Source: Ensifer sp. MPMI2T
Lineage (GTDB): Bacteria > Pseudomonadota > Alphaproteobacteria > Rhizobiales > Rhizobiaceae
NCBI RefSeq assembly: GCF_004827385.1
Contig: NZ_SRXN01000006.1
Location: 217,849-281,848 of the forward strand
DNA length: 64,000 nucleotides
Reading direction: 5' to 3'
Position 1 is the stretch's first letter. Every line of letters starts with the position of its first letter. This document shows positions 1-9,099 of the stretch, one piece after another. The position numbers and the translations under genes are program-made. The notes under the pieces were generated by a model. The model had not been told where the DNA came from and ran no database searches. It saw only the letters and a program-made list of their open reading frames with translations.

Positions 1-42
1 TCTTCATCTTTGCATTCTTCTATCTTTGGTGAGGAGGGCATC

Positions 43-381
43 ATGGCTCCGGTAGAGGCGCATGCCGCGCAGCAGCAGCACCACCCGATCAAGCTCTACC
101 TTTTGGTCTGGGGCCTGCTTTTCGTCCTCAGCGCTTTTTCCTACATGGTGGACTACCTCGGTCTTGAGGGTTATCTGCGCTGGTCGCTGATCCTGATCTT
201 CATGATGCTCAAGGCCGGTCTCATCGTCGCTGTGTTCATGCACATGGCCTGGGAGCGCCTTGCACTGACCTACGCGATTTTGCTGCCGCCCCTGCTCGTC
301 CTGGTTTTCGTGGCACTGATGGTTTCGGAGTCGAGCTACGTGCTCCTGACGCGGCTTCTGTTCTTCGGCGCGGCGCCCTGA
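43..381 (+). CDS. Cytochrome c oxidase subunit IV family protein (CtaF/CyoD type)
   Basis: Small membrane subunit of a haem-copper terminal oxidase, 112 residues, acting in the inner membrane to support assembly or stability of the oxidase core. Three hydrophobic segments are visible at about residues 17-36, 44-67 and 73-95, preceded by a His/Gln-rich cytoplasmic N-terminus. The FMHMAWE stretch between segments 2 and 3 is typical of the bacterial COX4 family. The ATG at 43 is chosen over the upstream TTG at 10 because GAGGAGGG sits 4 bases ahead of it. The gene lies at the window edge, so upstream oxidase subunits (usually subunit III) would be outside. The family is clear; which oxidase it serves cannot be told. 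Confidence 0.85.
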   Translation: MAPVEAHAAQQQHHPIKLYLLVWGLLFVLSAFSYMVDYLGLEGYLRWSLILIFMMLKAGLIVAVFMHMAWERLALTYAILLPPLLVLVFVALMVSESSYVLLTRLLFFGAAP

Positions 382-417
382 TAGGCGCCCGCGCTGTGAC
401 TGTTGGCATTGCCCCCT

Positions 418-1425
418 TCAGGATGCCCGGACCGCATTTACGATCTCCGCCATGACACCATGCAGCGCGTCGCGATAGCCGTTGCGCGCCGAAGGCCCGC
501 TCTCCTCCGAGGTCATCACGACGGTCAGTTGCAGTGTCGGGACGATATAGAGCATCTGGCCGCCATAGCCCCAGGCGAAATGAACGTCCTCGCCGCCGAT
601 CGGCCGGGTGAACCAGCCATAACCATAGGCGTCGCCCGAGAAACGCGAATTGGTGCGCGCCTGCCATGAGAGCTCGATCCAATCTTCTGGAATGATCTGC
701 TGGCCTTCAGCCGTCCTGCCGCGGTTGCGGTAGAGCTCTCCGAAAGCAAGCAGCGAGCGGGCGCTCATCGCCATCTGGTTGCCACCGAGATAAATGCCCT
801 GCGGATCTCGTTCCCAGGCGCCGATCCTAAAACCCTCGACCGGGCCGAGCCAATCACGCGCGAGCGCCAGGGTCGACTTGCCGCTGACGTTCGTCAGGAT
901 CGCCGAAAGGAGGTGGGTAGACGCCGTCGAATAAAGCATCTGCCCTCCGGGCTCGTCATCGAAAGGCTGGGCGAGTGCAAAACGGACCCAATTGCTGCTG
1001 GAGACCCAGCGCCCGTAATTCGGCCCCGACATTCGGCCCAGTCCTGCCTGCATCGAAAGCAGGTTACCGATCGTGATGTCATTGATCCGAGGGTCCGGCG
1101 ATGCCGGCAGATCGCTCTTCAGGATCGGCGCGATTTTCTGGTCCGCGCCTTCGAGCAGTCCCTTATCGATCGCGATGCCGACAAGCGCCGAAACGATGGA
1201 CTTCGACGCCGATTTGATGTTGGTCGAATCCTCCGGCACATGCCCGCGATAGCCACGTTCCGCGATGACCTTGCCGTTGCGGGCAACGACGACGGTCTTC
1301 AGCGACGTCAGGTCCTGGCGGGCCGCAAGGTCATCGAGCAGCGAACGGACCGAAGGGACCTCCTGCGCGATCGCAAACGGCAGGAACGCGAAGAACGACA
1401 GAAGAGCGGCAATCAGCTTGACCAT
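418..1425 (-). CDS. Secreted beta-lactamase-fold serine hydrolase
   Basis: Class C beta-lactamase/esterase-fold hydrolase, 335 residues. An N-terminal signal peptide (hydrophobic residues 4-18, likely cut after AIA at 20) sends it to the periplasm. The nucleophile motif SxxK is seen as SASK at 72-75 and the catalytic Tyr lies in YST near 165. The overall pattern resembles 6-aminohexanoate-dimer hydrolases and other non-lactamase members more than true cephalosporinases, so antibiotic resistance should not be assumed. GTG 1434 and ATG 1431 are in frame upstream, but ATG 1425 has TAGGTG at better spacing. It is convergent with the oxidase subunit, 36 bases away. The natural substrate is unknown. 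Confidence 0.85.
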   Translation of the reverse strand: MVKLIAALLSFFAFLPFAIAQEVPSVRSLLDDLAARQDLTSLKTVVVARNGKVIAERGYRGHVPEDSTNIKSASKSIVSALVGIAIDKGLLEGADQKIAPILKSDLPASPDPRINDITIGNLLSMQAGLGRMSGPNYGRWVSSSNWVRFALAQPFDDEPGGQMLYSTASTHLLSAILTNVSGKSTLALARDWLGPVEGFRIGAWERDPQGIYLGGNQMAMSARSLLAFGELYRNRGRTAEGQQIIPEDWIELSWQARTNSRFSGDAYGYGWFTRPIGGEDVHFAWGYGGQMLYIVPTLQLTVVMTSEESGPSARNGYRDALHGVMAEIVNAVRAS

Positions 1426-1674
1426 CCGCATCACCTAAAGCAATTCGAGGAACGGCTAGGCAACGGTTTTCCGTCCGGAATTGCGTTATTTCAAATGAGG
1501 TAGACCATTTCGTTGTTTCAATGAAATGGCCTAGCGTGGATGCACGGCGAAATCATCACGCCGGTCCAGAACTCACGTCGATTTGAAACCAGTTTATTGC
1601 GCCGCGCGCCTTACACGACGCGCAAGGCCGTTTCGCCTCCCTTGCATGCGAATGGTTCTCTCACGAGAAGACCG

Positions 1675-2619
1675 TCATCCCGCCCGCTTCGCCTCCAGCA
1701 CGTCCCACACCTTCGCCGCCACGTCCGGACCACCAAGCCTCTTCACCGCGCGGATGCCCGTCGGCGCCGTCACGTTTATTTCGGTGAGCTTGTCATCGAT
1801 GACGTCGATGCCGACGAGAATGAGCCCCTTCTCACGCAGGGAAGGACCCAATCGCTCGCAGATCTCCCGCTCCTTTTCGGAGAGATCGGCGGCAGTCGGC
1901 GCACCGCCGCGTACCATGTTGGAGCGCAGATCACCCTCTGCAGGCACCCGGTTGACCGCGCCCGCGAACTCACCGTCGACGAGAAGAATGCGCTTGTCGC
2001 CATGCTTCACGTTCGGCAGGAACTGCTGAATGACCCAAGGCTCACGGAAAGTCGTCGCGAAAATATCATAGAGCGACCCGTAGTTGAGATCGTCCTTGGT
2101 CAGGCGCACCACGGCTGCGCCGCCATGGCCGAACAGCGGCTTCATGACGATGTCGCCATATTCCGCGCGGAACAGGTCAATTTCCGCCTTGTCGCGCGTA
2201 ATCAGCGTCGGCGGCATCAGGTCCGAGAACTCGGTGACGAAGAGTTTCTCCGGAGCGTTGCGCACTTGAGCCGGATCGTTGACCACGAGGGTCTTGGGAT
2301 GGATCTTTTCCAGCATATGGGTCGACGCGATGTAGGCGAGATCGAATGGCGGATCCTGGCGCATGAGCACCACGTCGACATCAGCCAGGTTCGCACGCTG
2401 CTTCTCGCCTAGCACGAAATGGTTGCCCTTCTCGTCGTGCACCTCGACCGGTTCCAGCGTACAAAAGACATTGTCGCCGATCATCGCAAGACGGTCGGGA
2501 GTATAGTGATAAAGCTCGTGTCCGCGCGCCTGCGCCTCCAGCATCAAGGCAAAGGCGCTATCGCCCGCGATGTTGATTGAAGAGATATGATCCATCTGGA
2601 CCGCGACTTTGAGTTTCAT
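1675..2619 (-). CDS. gshB: Glutathione synthetase
   Basis: Joins gamma-glutamylcysteine and glycine with ATP to make glutathione in the cytosol. At 314 residues it matches the family length (about 315). It has the prokaryotic GSH synthetase N-terminal fold, beginning [12 protein letters not shown], followed by an ATP-grasp domain. The flexible glycine loop GHGGAAV follows the MKP strand, and a metal-binding segment is seen near the C-terminus ([11 protein letters not shown]). A reading frame continues 53 codons upstream, but the family start is the ATG at 2619. It is transcribed alone here: the next gene downstream on this strand (the serine hydrolase) is 240 bases away, and no gene was recognised between them. 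Confidence 0.95.
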   Translation of the reverse strand: MKLKVAVQMDHISSINIAGDSAFALMLEAQARGHELYHYTPDRLAMIGDNVFCTLEPVEVHDEKGNHFVLGEKQRANLADVDVVLMRQDPPFDLAYIASTHMLEKIHPKTLVVNDPAQVRNAPEKLFVTEFSDLMPPTLITRDKAEIDLFRAEYGDIVMKPLFGHGGAAVVRLTKDDLNYGSLYDIFATTFREPWVIQQFLPNVKHGDKRILLVDGEFAGAVNRVPAEGDLRSNMVRGGAPTAADLSEKEREICERLGPSLREKGLILVGIDVIDDKLTEINVTAPTGIRAVKRLGGPDVAAKVWDVLEAKRAG

Positions 2620-2901
2620 GGAGAGTCTCTCGGGCGAACCGCCGCCATTATGGAATTTGGGCCGGCTGGCGGTCTCGCCGACCTCGTTGAAGAGACATGC
2701 ATCCGGGCTGGCATGGCCAGCGCCATTCCGCATGTCTGTGACGTGCCATCTTGAAGCACGACTTCGCCCTGCGTGCAACGGTCGCGAACGCCGTAGTGCC
2801 CGCCGGGATAAGCGCGGAGACTTGTGGATCTCAAGGCAATCCCCGCGGAATAGACGCCGCGCAATTCCGTTTCTCCTTAACTGTTCAACTGGAGAACCGG
2901 G

Positions 2902-3255
2902 ATGTTCCGTTTACCGAAGAAAGAACCGCGGGTGATTCGCTTTCTCTGCCGTCCGGAAGACGATGGCGTCATCGCACCGCCGCTGCCTGCCAAATCGGTC
3001 CTGCCCGAGTGGTTCCGCAAGCTGCCGGCGATCGATCAACAGCGCCTGTCGACAACCAACAACGGCCTGACCGTCAAGCGCTGCATGCCATTCCTCGACG
3101 CGCTCGCCACCGGCTGGATCCTGCCGATCGCCGCGACCGTGAGACTGGAAATCAAGGATGGCGGCCGCAGCGTAGAGGCGGGCTGGGAGTTCGACCGTGT
3201 CATGGTCAGCAATCACGGCGCCCATCAGGTGGCTGGAAACCCGCTAGACCCGTCT
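2902..3255 (+). pseudogene. N-terminal half of a broken DUF6065-like (phage-type) gene
   Basis: A good ribosome site (GGAG, 7 bases) precedes ATG 2902. About 115 residues then look like the N-terminal part of a family I recall as DUF6065-like, found in phages and metagenomes: the CRPEDDG start, LPEWFRKLPAI, TVKRCMPFLDALATGW and SNHGAHQVAGNP. After about 3255 the frame stays open to 3363 but the sequence no longer resembles the family; the middle aromatic/proline segment expected next is absent. The matching C-terminal part appears on the other strand at 3303-3524. I read this as a remnant with a deletion plus inversion. The family name is from memory and its function is unknown. Confidence 0.5.
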
Positions 3256-3302
3256 CCGCCTTGCAACCGATCCGGCCCCCTCTTTTTTGACCGCCCGAAA
3301 AG

Positions 3303-3524
3303 TCAGCGAGCGGCGCGCGCCGTTTTTCGATACCAGCCGGCTCCGGCGATGGTGTTTCGGTAGATCGTCTCGCGCTCCACGGCTTCCTCGCGTGTTTCGG
3401 CACGGATGTCGGCCGTGACCGCTGCGTCGACACGTCGGAACGGTATGACCTGCACGAGCGGCGTCCCCTTCTCGACGACATACAAGCCGTCGGGCGCCGT
3501 GGCGAAGAACAGCGTCGCGTCCAA
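3303..3524 (-). pseudogene. C-terminal fragment of the same DUF6065-like gene, inverted
   Basis: An open frame of 73 codons contains GTPLVQVIPFRR and then ETIYRNTIAGAGWYRK, the typical C-terminal end of the family whose N-terminal half lies just to the left on the opposite strand. The only possible start is a TTG at 3524 without a ribosome site. The frame runs back without another stop to the TGA of the SRPBCC gene (3552-3554), so it is probably an untranslated relic. Alternatively it could be translated by reinitiation after the SRPBCC stop, but I see no signal for that. Confidence 0.45.
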
Positions 3525-3551
3525 TCGGACGCTAGAAATGCGCTCGGAGCG

Positions 3552-4001
3552 TCAGCCGGTGCGGCCATGCCAGGGATCCGGTCCCGGATCCCGCCCGGCT
3601 GCAACGTCGGCCAGCCGGTCGAGGTAATGCGCCCAGCCTTCCGCATGGCCTTCGCACTGCTCGGCATTTGGGAGGCCGCTGTGGGTCAGCCGTAGCAGCG
3701 TTCCGTCCGGCTGTTCGATGAGGTCGATCTCGACAAGGCTCGATGCCGGCGGCACGATCTCGCTGTCGTCCCAGCCGAAGCTGTATACCAGACGGTGCAC
3801 CGGCACGACCTCGCGGAAGGAGCCGCGGGCGAAGCGGGCCCCGGTGACATTGACGAGATAGAGCCCGCCTGGTTCCGGCTCGACATCCGCCTCCGTTCCC
3901 ATCCAGCGCAGGATCTTCTCAGGATCGGTCAGCAGAGCGAACACCGCAGCGGGCGGCGCTGAAATATGTGTTTCGCGGCGGACGACGAGGGTCTCTGGCA
4001 T
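3552..4001 (-). CDS. SRPBCC / AHSA1 domain protein
   Basis: 149-residue START-like protein of the AHSA1 (activator of Hsp90 ATPase homologue) superfamily, a helix-grip fold that binds hydrophobic ligands. Visible hallmarks are the opening strand with HISAPPAAVFALLTDPEKILRWMG, the central GGLYLVNVTG segment and the C-terminal amphipathic helix after GWAHYLDRL. ATG 4001 has GGAG six bases upstream; a 34-codon upstream extension lacks support. In many bacteria such genes pair with an ArsR regulator, but none is present here. The ligand and role cannot be deduced. Confidence 0.85.
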   Translation of the reverse strand: MPETLVVRRETHISAPPAAVFALLTDPEKILRWMGTEADVEPEPGGLYLVNVTGARFARGSFREVVPVHRLVYSFGWDDSEIVPPASSLVEIDLIEQPDGTLLRLTHSGLPNAEQCEGHAEGWAHYLDRLADVAAGRDPGPDPWHGRTG

Positions 4002-4250
4002 CGGTCTCCCCCCAGTGATTGAGATGTGCTGCCCGACTGCGGTCAACGGGCAAGCGCCGGATCGGGCCCGATAATAGCCCGGCGCGGCCGGCCGCGCCAC
4101 CACTTAAGGTGTCGCGCGTTTCTTCGGGCACACGGCCGTCGCAACAGCGCGTTGAATTTGCTGGGTGTTTTTCGTCGAATCGGCTCCGACGCAGGGAGCA
4201 GCGCTGTAGCGCAGATGACAGGTGAGCGAACGTGACGTTATGATCGCGGC

Positions 4251-5309
4251 ATGGATCTGCCCGCACCCCTCGCCTGGCTGGTCGACGAGGCCGGCGCGTC
4301 GCCCGGCCCGGACCGTTTTCTGGCCGAGCTCGGCCGCCGGCTGCTGGCCGACGGACTTCCGTTGATCGGCGGTGCGCTGACGCTTGCGGTGCCGCATCCG
4401 ATCGTCGCCCGCCGCACCTGGCTGTGGCGGGCGGAGACCGGGACGGTAATCGAAGCCCTCGCTTTTGCGGGCAGCCCATCCAACCAGGCAGGACACGACT
4501 GGCTTGCCGGGCTGGGACCGGTGGAGGAGGACACGGTCGGCCCAGCGCCGGACAGGCTGGTGCTAGGCTGGGCCGGCAGCCGAACATTCGATCCTGCCGA
4601 AACGTCCCAGCTGCGTCAGGCCGCACGCTTCGCCGCCGCGCCCTTGGCTGCCTTGGCCGAACGGGCGGCACTTGCAACCCTGCTCGAGGCCTATCTCGGC
4701 CGGCGCAGCGCCGCCCGGGTGCAGGCCGGCGCGCTCAGTCGGGGCACCGGAGAAACCATCCGAGCCGTGCTGCTTTGTGCCGACCTGCGCAATTTCACCG
4801 CCTTGTCCGAGGCAACCGAGCCTCAGGCGATGATCGCTACCCTCGATGCTTGGTTCGATCGCGTCGCCGGGGCAATACACGCCTTCGGGGGCGAAGTGCT
4901 GAAATTCATGGGCGACGGCCTGCTGGCGATCTTTCCCGTTTCCAGCACACCGGCAGAGGCCTGCGGGGCGGCACTGCGCGCGGTCGTCGCCGCCCGCGCC
5001 GGCATGGCCCATCTCGATGCCACCCGTGAGGCGCAAGGGCTGCCGCCGCTCCCCTTCGGCGCGGCGCTGCATCTCGGCGAGATACTGTGGGGTAATATCG
5101 GCGCGGCCGACCGGCTGGACTTCACCGCCATCGGCCCGGCGGTCAACCTGGTCAGCCGGCTGGAGGGACTGTGCCGGCCGCTCGGCCGGTCGGTGCTGAT
5201 CTCGGGCGCGGTCGCCGCCGAGACCACGACGCCGCTGGTGCCGCTCGGCGAACACGTGTTACGCGGCATCGCAACGCCCTGCGCCGTATTCACCCTGCCG
5301 GACGCTTGA
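4251..5309 (+). CDS. Class III adenylate/guanylate cyclase
   Basis: Nucleotide cyclase of 352 residues with a C-terminal catalytic domain (about 170-350) after a 165-residue N-terminal region of unknown sensory role. Catalytic positions are visible: metal-binding D178 (CADLRNF) and D222 (MGDG), K218 and D290 for adenine recognition, and N299 and R303 in NLVSR for the transition state. The K/D pair favours adenylate over guanylate cyclase. The stretch AYLGRRSAARVQAG just before the domain is common in rhizobial soluble cyclases. No membrane segment is seen. The ribosome site before ATG 4251 is weak. Rhizobia carry many such paralogues, so a specific signal cannot be assigned. Confidence 0.88.
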   Translation: MDLPAPLAWLVDEAGASPGPDRFLAELGRRLLADGLPLIGGALTLAVPHPIVARRTWLWRAETGTVIEALAFAGSPSNQAGHDWLAGLGPVEEDTVGPAPDRLVLGWAGSRTFDPAETSQLRQAARFAAAPLAALAERAALATLLEAYLGRRSAARVQAGALSRGTGETIRAVLLCADLRNFTALSEATEPQAMIATLDAWFDRVAGAIHAFGGEVLKFMGDGLLAIFPVSSTPAEACGAALRAVVAARAGMAHLDATREAQGLPPLPFGAALHLGEILWGNIGAADRLDFTAIGPAVNLVSRLEGLCRPLGRSVLISGAVAAETTTPLVPLGEHVLRGIATPCAVFTLPDA

Positions 5310-5461
5310 GCCGTTGTCGGGCGGTACATCATCTGTTCGGATCGTCTTGGCCGCCCTCTCCGCGCTCAGGTGTCGGGCGCGTGACAACGCATGGTATGCC
5401 TATCTCCCGCGCCGGATTTGTGCCATGAAGCAGTGGCTGCAACATCCCAGGCTGCACAACC

Positions 5462-6484
5462 ATGAAGAAGATCGGCTTTCTCTCGTTCGGGCACTGGTCG
5501 CCCTCGCCGCACTCGGGGACGCGCTCGGCGTCCGACGCACTGCTGCAGTCTATCGACCTCGCCGTCGCTGCCGAGGAGCTGGGCGCCGACGGGGCGTATT
5601 TTCGCGTCCATCACTTCGCCCGCCAACTGGCCTCGCCATTCCCGCTGCTTTCGGCCGTCGGCGCGAAGACAAGCCGCATCGAGATCGGCACAGCGGTCAT
5701 CGACATGCGCTACGAGAACCCGATGTACATGGCCGAGGACGCGGGCGCGGCCGACATCATCGCCGGCGGGCGCCTGCAGCTCGGCATCAGCCGCGGGTCG
5801 CCCGAGCAGGTGATCGATGGATGGCGTTACTTCGGCTATCAGCCGCCCGACGGCAGCACAGACGCCGACATGGCGCGGCGCCATGCGGAGGTCCTGCTCG
5901 ATGTGCTGCGCGGCGAAGGCTTTGCTCAACCCAATCCACGACCAATGTTTCCCAATCCTCCCGGGCTGCTGCGCGTCGAACCGCACTCGGAGGGGCTGCG
6001 GGAGCGGATCTGGTGGGGCGCCAGCTCCAACGCCACCGCCGTTTGGGCAGCCAAGCTGGGCATGAATTTGCAGAGTTCCACACTCAAGGACGACGAGACC
6101 GGCCTTCCCTTCCATGTGCAGCAGGCCGACCAGATCCGCGCGTTCCGCGAGGCATGGAAGGCGGCGGGCCACGAGCGCGAACCACGGGTATCGGTCAGCC
6201 GCAGCATCTTCGCCCTGGTGGACGATCGCGACCGCGCCTACTTCGGACGAGGCGGCCAGGATGAGGACAAAATCGGTTTCATTGACGAGAAGACCCGGGC
6301 GATTTTCGGTCGCAGCTACGCCGCCGAGCCGGACGTCCTCATCGAGCAGCTGGCGAAAGACGAGGCGATCGCGGAGGCCGACACACTGCTGCTGACCGTC
6401 CCAAACCAGCTTGGCGTCGAGTACAACGCACATGTCATCGAGGCGATCCTGACGCACGTGGCCCCAGCTCTTGGCTGGCGCTGA
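5462..6484 (+). CDS. LLM-class flavin-dependent oxidoreductase
   Basis: Bacterial luciferase-like monooxygenase of 340 residues, a TIM-barrel FMN or F420 enzyme of the cytosol. The N-terminal strand MKKIGFLSFGHW, the ELGADGAYFRVHHF segment and GRLQLGISRGSP are typical of the family. The insert after the barrel centre (WWGASSNATAVWAAKLGMNL) also fits. It follows the cyclase gene by 150 bases on the same strand but shares no obvious function with it, and the ribosome site is poor. The substrate cannot be predicted; there is no partner flavin reductase nearby. Confidence 0.85.
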   Translation: MKKIGFLSFGHWSPSPHSGTRSASDALLQSIDLAVAAEELGADGAYFRVHHFARQLASPFPLLSAVGAKTSRIEIGTAVIDMRYENPMYMAEDAGAADIIAGGRLQLGISRGSPEQVIDGWRYFGYQPPDGSTDADMARRHAEVLLDVLRGEGFAQPNPRPMFPNPPGLLRVEPHSEGLRERIWWGASSNATAVWAAKLGMNLQSSTLKDDETGLPFHVQQADQIRAFREAWKAAGHEREPRVSVSRSIFALVDDRDRAYFGRGGQDEDKIGFIDEKTRAIFGRSYAAEPDVLIEQLAKDEAIAEADTLLLTVPNQLGVEYNAHVIEAILTHVAPALGWR

Positions 6485-6575
6485 CGTCCGCCAGCGCGGG
6501 AGCCCAAAAACGTGCAGACGATGCAAGCAACGATCTGCGGTCGCTTAACCCGGGCGCGGTGGGTTTGAGACAAGC

Positions 6576-8207
6576 CTAACGGATCTCCCGCGCCAGCGAC
6601 TGAAGCTTCTTGAAGGCCTCGTATCTCAGCGCATGACGCGCTGCGATTTCACCACCGGCGGGCGCGTAGGTGCGATCCGTGCCGGAAAGCTTTGCCATCG
6701 CCGAGCGAACGTCCGGGAATTCGCCTGCCGCCACGCTTCCGAGAATCGCAGCACCAAGAAGCACAGGCTCCTCGGAGCGCGTCGCCAGAACGGGCTTCCC
6801 GGTCGCATCCGCAAGCAACTGCCGGACGAGATCAAGCTGACCGGCGCCGCCGCTGATGACGATCTTGTCGATCAGAGCGCCCGACGATGCCTGCGTATCG
6901 ATAATCTGCCGCAGCCCGTAACCGATACCGCAAAGTCCGGCCACGTAAAGCGACACGAGATTGTCGAGATCCCTCTCCATCCCGAGCCCCGCGACGACCG
7001 CGCGGGCATGCGGATCGGCAAAGGGCGCGCGGTTGCCGAGGAATTCCGGAACGACATGGACTCCGCCTGCCAACTCGACCGAGCCCGAGAGCGTCTGGAC
7101 TTTCTGCGCAGCAAGCTCCGCCAGCAGGACGGGCAGCGAAACACCGCGAAGCTCCGCCAGCTGCAGCGCTTCGCCTGCCGCTGGGTGGAACGACAGAAGC
7201 TGCTCGATCGCAGCGCCCGCAGCGGACTGGCCGCCCTCGTTCAGCCACATGCCCGGCACCATCGCCGAATAGTAAGGTCCCCACACCCCCGGCACGAAAA
7301 CCGGCTCTGCGGTGGAGGTCATCGTGCAGGAGGAGGTCCCGAAGACATATGCGAGATTGCTCTCCGGTGGGCCGTCGACACCGACGGTCCCGATGCCGCC
7401 GGCATGGGCGTCGATCATGCCGGCTCCGACTGGTGTGCCGGGCGCGAGACCCAGTTCCTCGGCGGCGCGGACCGTCAGTCCGTTTCCAACGGGAGTGCCC
7501 GGCTCCACGACACGCTGGCCTATGCGCACGAAGTCTTCATCCGCGAGTTGGCCAAGGCCAATTTCACGGAAGTAATCGGGGTCCCAGCGCTTCTCGTGCG
7601 CGAGATAGGTCCACTTGCAGGTCACGGTGCATGTGGAACGGGCGAGATCGCCCGTTGCTCGCCAGGTCAGGAAATCCGCAAGGTCGAAGAATTGCCAGGC
7701 GGCATCGAAGACGTGGGGACGATTTTCGCGCAGCCAGAGAAGCTTCGGCGTCTCCATCTCCGGCGATATGCGCCCGCCGACATATCGCAACACACCGTGA
7801 CCCTTGGCATTGATGCGTTCCGCCTGGTCGACGGCGCGGTGATCCATCCAGACGATGATATCGCGCGCGGGGTCTTCCGACGGTCCGACCGGAAGCGACC
7901 GCCCGTCATCGCCGAGAACGACGAGCGAGCAGGTCGCATCGAAGCCGATGCTTGCCACTTTTGCAGAATCGACGCCCGCCGACGAAACCGCCTCGCGCAC
8001 GGCCTCGCAGACCGCGGACCAGATCTCCGTGCTCGACTGCTCGACGATGGAACCGGCCTCGCGAAACAGCGTGATGTCGCGCTTTCCGGACGCCAGCAGC
8101 CGGCCGCTCAGGTCGAAAAGGCCGGCTCTGGCGCTTCCGGTGCCGACATCAACGCCGATGAGATATCGTTCGCCGCCCGCGGGGCGTGCGGAAGAAGTGT
8201 TGGTCAT
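6576..8207 (-). CDS. FGGY-family pentulose kinase, probable D-ribulokinase
   Basis: Sugar kinase of 543 residues of the FGGY superfamily, phosphorylating a ketopentose in the cytosol. The phosphate-1 loop GVDVGTGSARAGLFD is near residue 18, the catalytic-base region GMIDAHAGGIGTVG is central, and the adenosine-binding ISGGAGQLDLVRQLLAD lies in the C-terminal domain. The overall sequence resembles the YpCarbK-like (human FGGY) branch that acts on D-ribulose. Context supports this: the next gene upstream encodes ribitol 2-dehydrogenase, whose product is D-ribulose, so this step would give D-ribulose 5-phosphate for the pentose phosphate pathway. The start has AGGCGG six bases ahead. It is the last gene of the operon. 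Confidence 0.87.
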   Translation of the reverse strand: MTNTSSARPAGGERYLIGVDVGTGSARAGLFDLSGRLLASGKRDITLFREAGSIVEQSSTEIWSAVCEAVREAVSSAGVDSAKVASIGFDATCSLVVLGDDGRSLPVGPSEDPARDIIVWMDHRAVDQAERINAKGHGVLRYVGGRISPEMETPKLLWLRENRPHVFDAAWQFFDLADFLTWRATGDLARSTCTVTCKWTYLAHEKRWDPDYFREIGLGQLADEDFVRIGQRVVEPGTPVGNGLTVRAAEELGLAPGTPVGAGMIDAHAGGIGTVGVDGPPESNLAYVFGTSSCTMTSTAEPVFVPGVWGPYYSAMVPGMWLNEGGQSAAGAAIEQLLSFHPAAGEALQLAELRGVSLPVLLAELAAQKVQTLSGSVELAGGVHVVPEFLGNRAPFADPHARAVVAGLGMERDLDNLVSLYVAGLCGIGYGLRQIIDTQASSGALIDKIVISGGAGQLDLVRQLLADATGKPVLATRSEEPVLLGAAILGSVAAGEFPDVRSAMAKLSGTDRTYAPAGGEIAARHALRYEAFKKLQSLAREIR

Positions 8208-8343
8208 GGTCTACCGCCTGCAAATCAGGAACGTGGATCGGCGGAGGCCTGAGCCTCGCGCCGCCGGAAGCAATCAGAGCGGGATGAGAATAAGTCTGCG
8301 CGGTTTCCGCCCGCATCCCGCGCCTCACTTTAATCATCGTGAT

Positions 8344-9072
8344 TTAGAGATCGACGCTGTTGGGCAGGATCACCAGATCGCGGATCGTAACGTTGCGCGG
8401 ACGCGTCAACATGAAGAGCACCGCATCCGCCACTTCCTTCGGCTGCATGAGGCTGCCGTTGGCAAGCGCTTCTTCCATCTTCGCCTTCGGCCAGTCGTCG
8501 AGCAGCGCTGTCACCACCGGCCCGGGCAACACGGCCCCGACGCGCACGCCATGCGGCGCGACCTGTCGCCGCGTACTGTGCACGAAGGCCTGCACGGCAA
8601 ACTTCGATGCCGTATAGATCGGCTCCCAGACGACAGGGACGACGCCTGCGATCGAACTCGTGAAGAGAATGTCGCCCGATTTCTGTTCGATCATATAGGG
8701 CAGCACGGCGTGCACGGAGCGGAATGCCGCATTGATATTGAGGTTGAGCATCCGGTCCCAGGCGTCCGGATCGCCTTCGGCCACCGGACCACCGATATAG
8801 GCGCCGGCATTTGCGTGGAAAATGTCGAGCTTCCCGGCGATGTCCAGGATTCTCGGAAGCATGCCGGAGACTTCGGCGGGCTTGAGAAGATCGACGACCA
8901 GCGGCAGGGCGTTCTCGCCGAGTTCGCCGCAGAGCTGTTCCAGCTTGTCCTGCGCTCGATCAACGAGGACGACCTTCGCCCCTTCCGCAAGCAACGTGCG
9001 GGCGCATTCCAGCCCTATGCCCGATGCCGCGCCGGTGATGGCGGCAACCGTGCCTTTCATGAGGTCAGCCAT
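8344..9072 (-). CDS. rbtD: Ribitol 2-dehydrogenase (short-chain dehydrogenase)
   Basis: NAD-dependent oxidation of ribitol to D-ribulose. It is a 242-residue SDR with the cofactor motif TGAASGIG (13-20), NAG at 88-90, N112, and the catalytic S139/S140, Y153 and K157. The sequence closely follows what I recall of Klebsiella ribitol dehydrogenase throughout, including [20 protein letters not shown] and the C-terminal VILPNSVDL, which is stronger evidence than SDR membership alone. ATG 9072 has GGAG seven bases upstream; an earlier ATG at 9090 lacks this. It sits 27 bases after the permease and 136 bases before the kinase in one operon. Confidence 0.88.
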   Translation of the reverse strand: MADLMKGTVAAITGAASGIGLECARTLLAEGAKVVLVDRAQDKLEQLCGELGENALPLVVDLLKPAEVSGMLPRILDIAGKLDIFHANAGAYIGGPVAEGDPDAWDRMLNLNINAAFRSVHAVLPYMIEQKSGDILFTSSIAGVVPVVWEPIYTASKFAVQAFVHSTRRQVAPHGVRVGAVLPGPVVTALLDDWPKAKMEEALANGSLMQPKEVADAVLFMLTRPRNVTIRDLVILPNSVDL

Positions 9073-9099
9073 ATTGAAACTCCATAACAAGAGGTTGGG

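Noticed and set aside
418..1425. Beta-lactamase resistance gene
   Set aside because: The fold is shared, but motif spacing resembles other serine hydrolases and no regulator or resistance context is present.
6633..8252. 539-codon open frame on the plus strand
   Set aside because: Antisense to the sugar kinase gene, which carries all family motifs.
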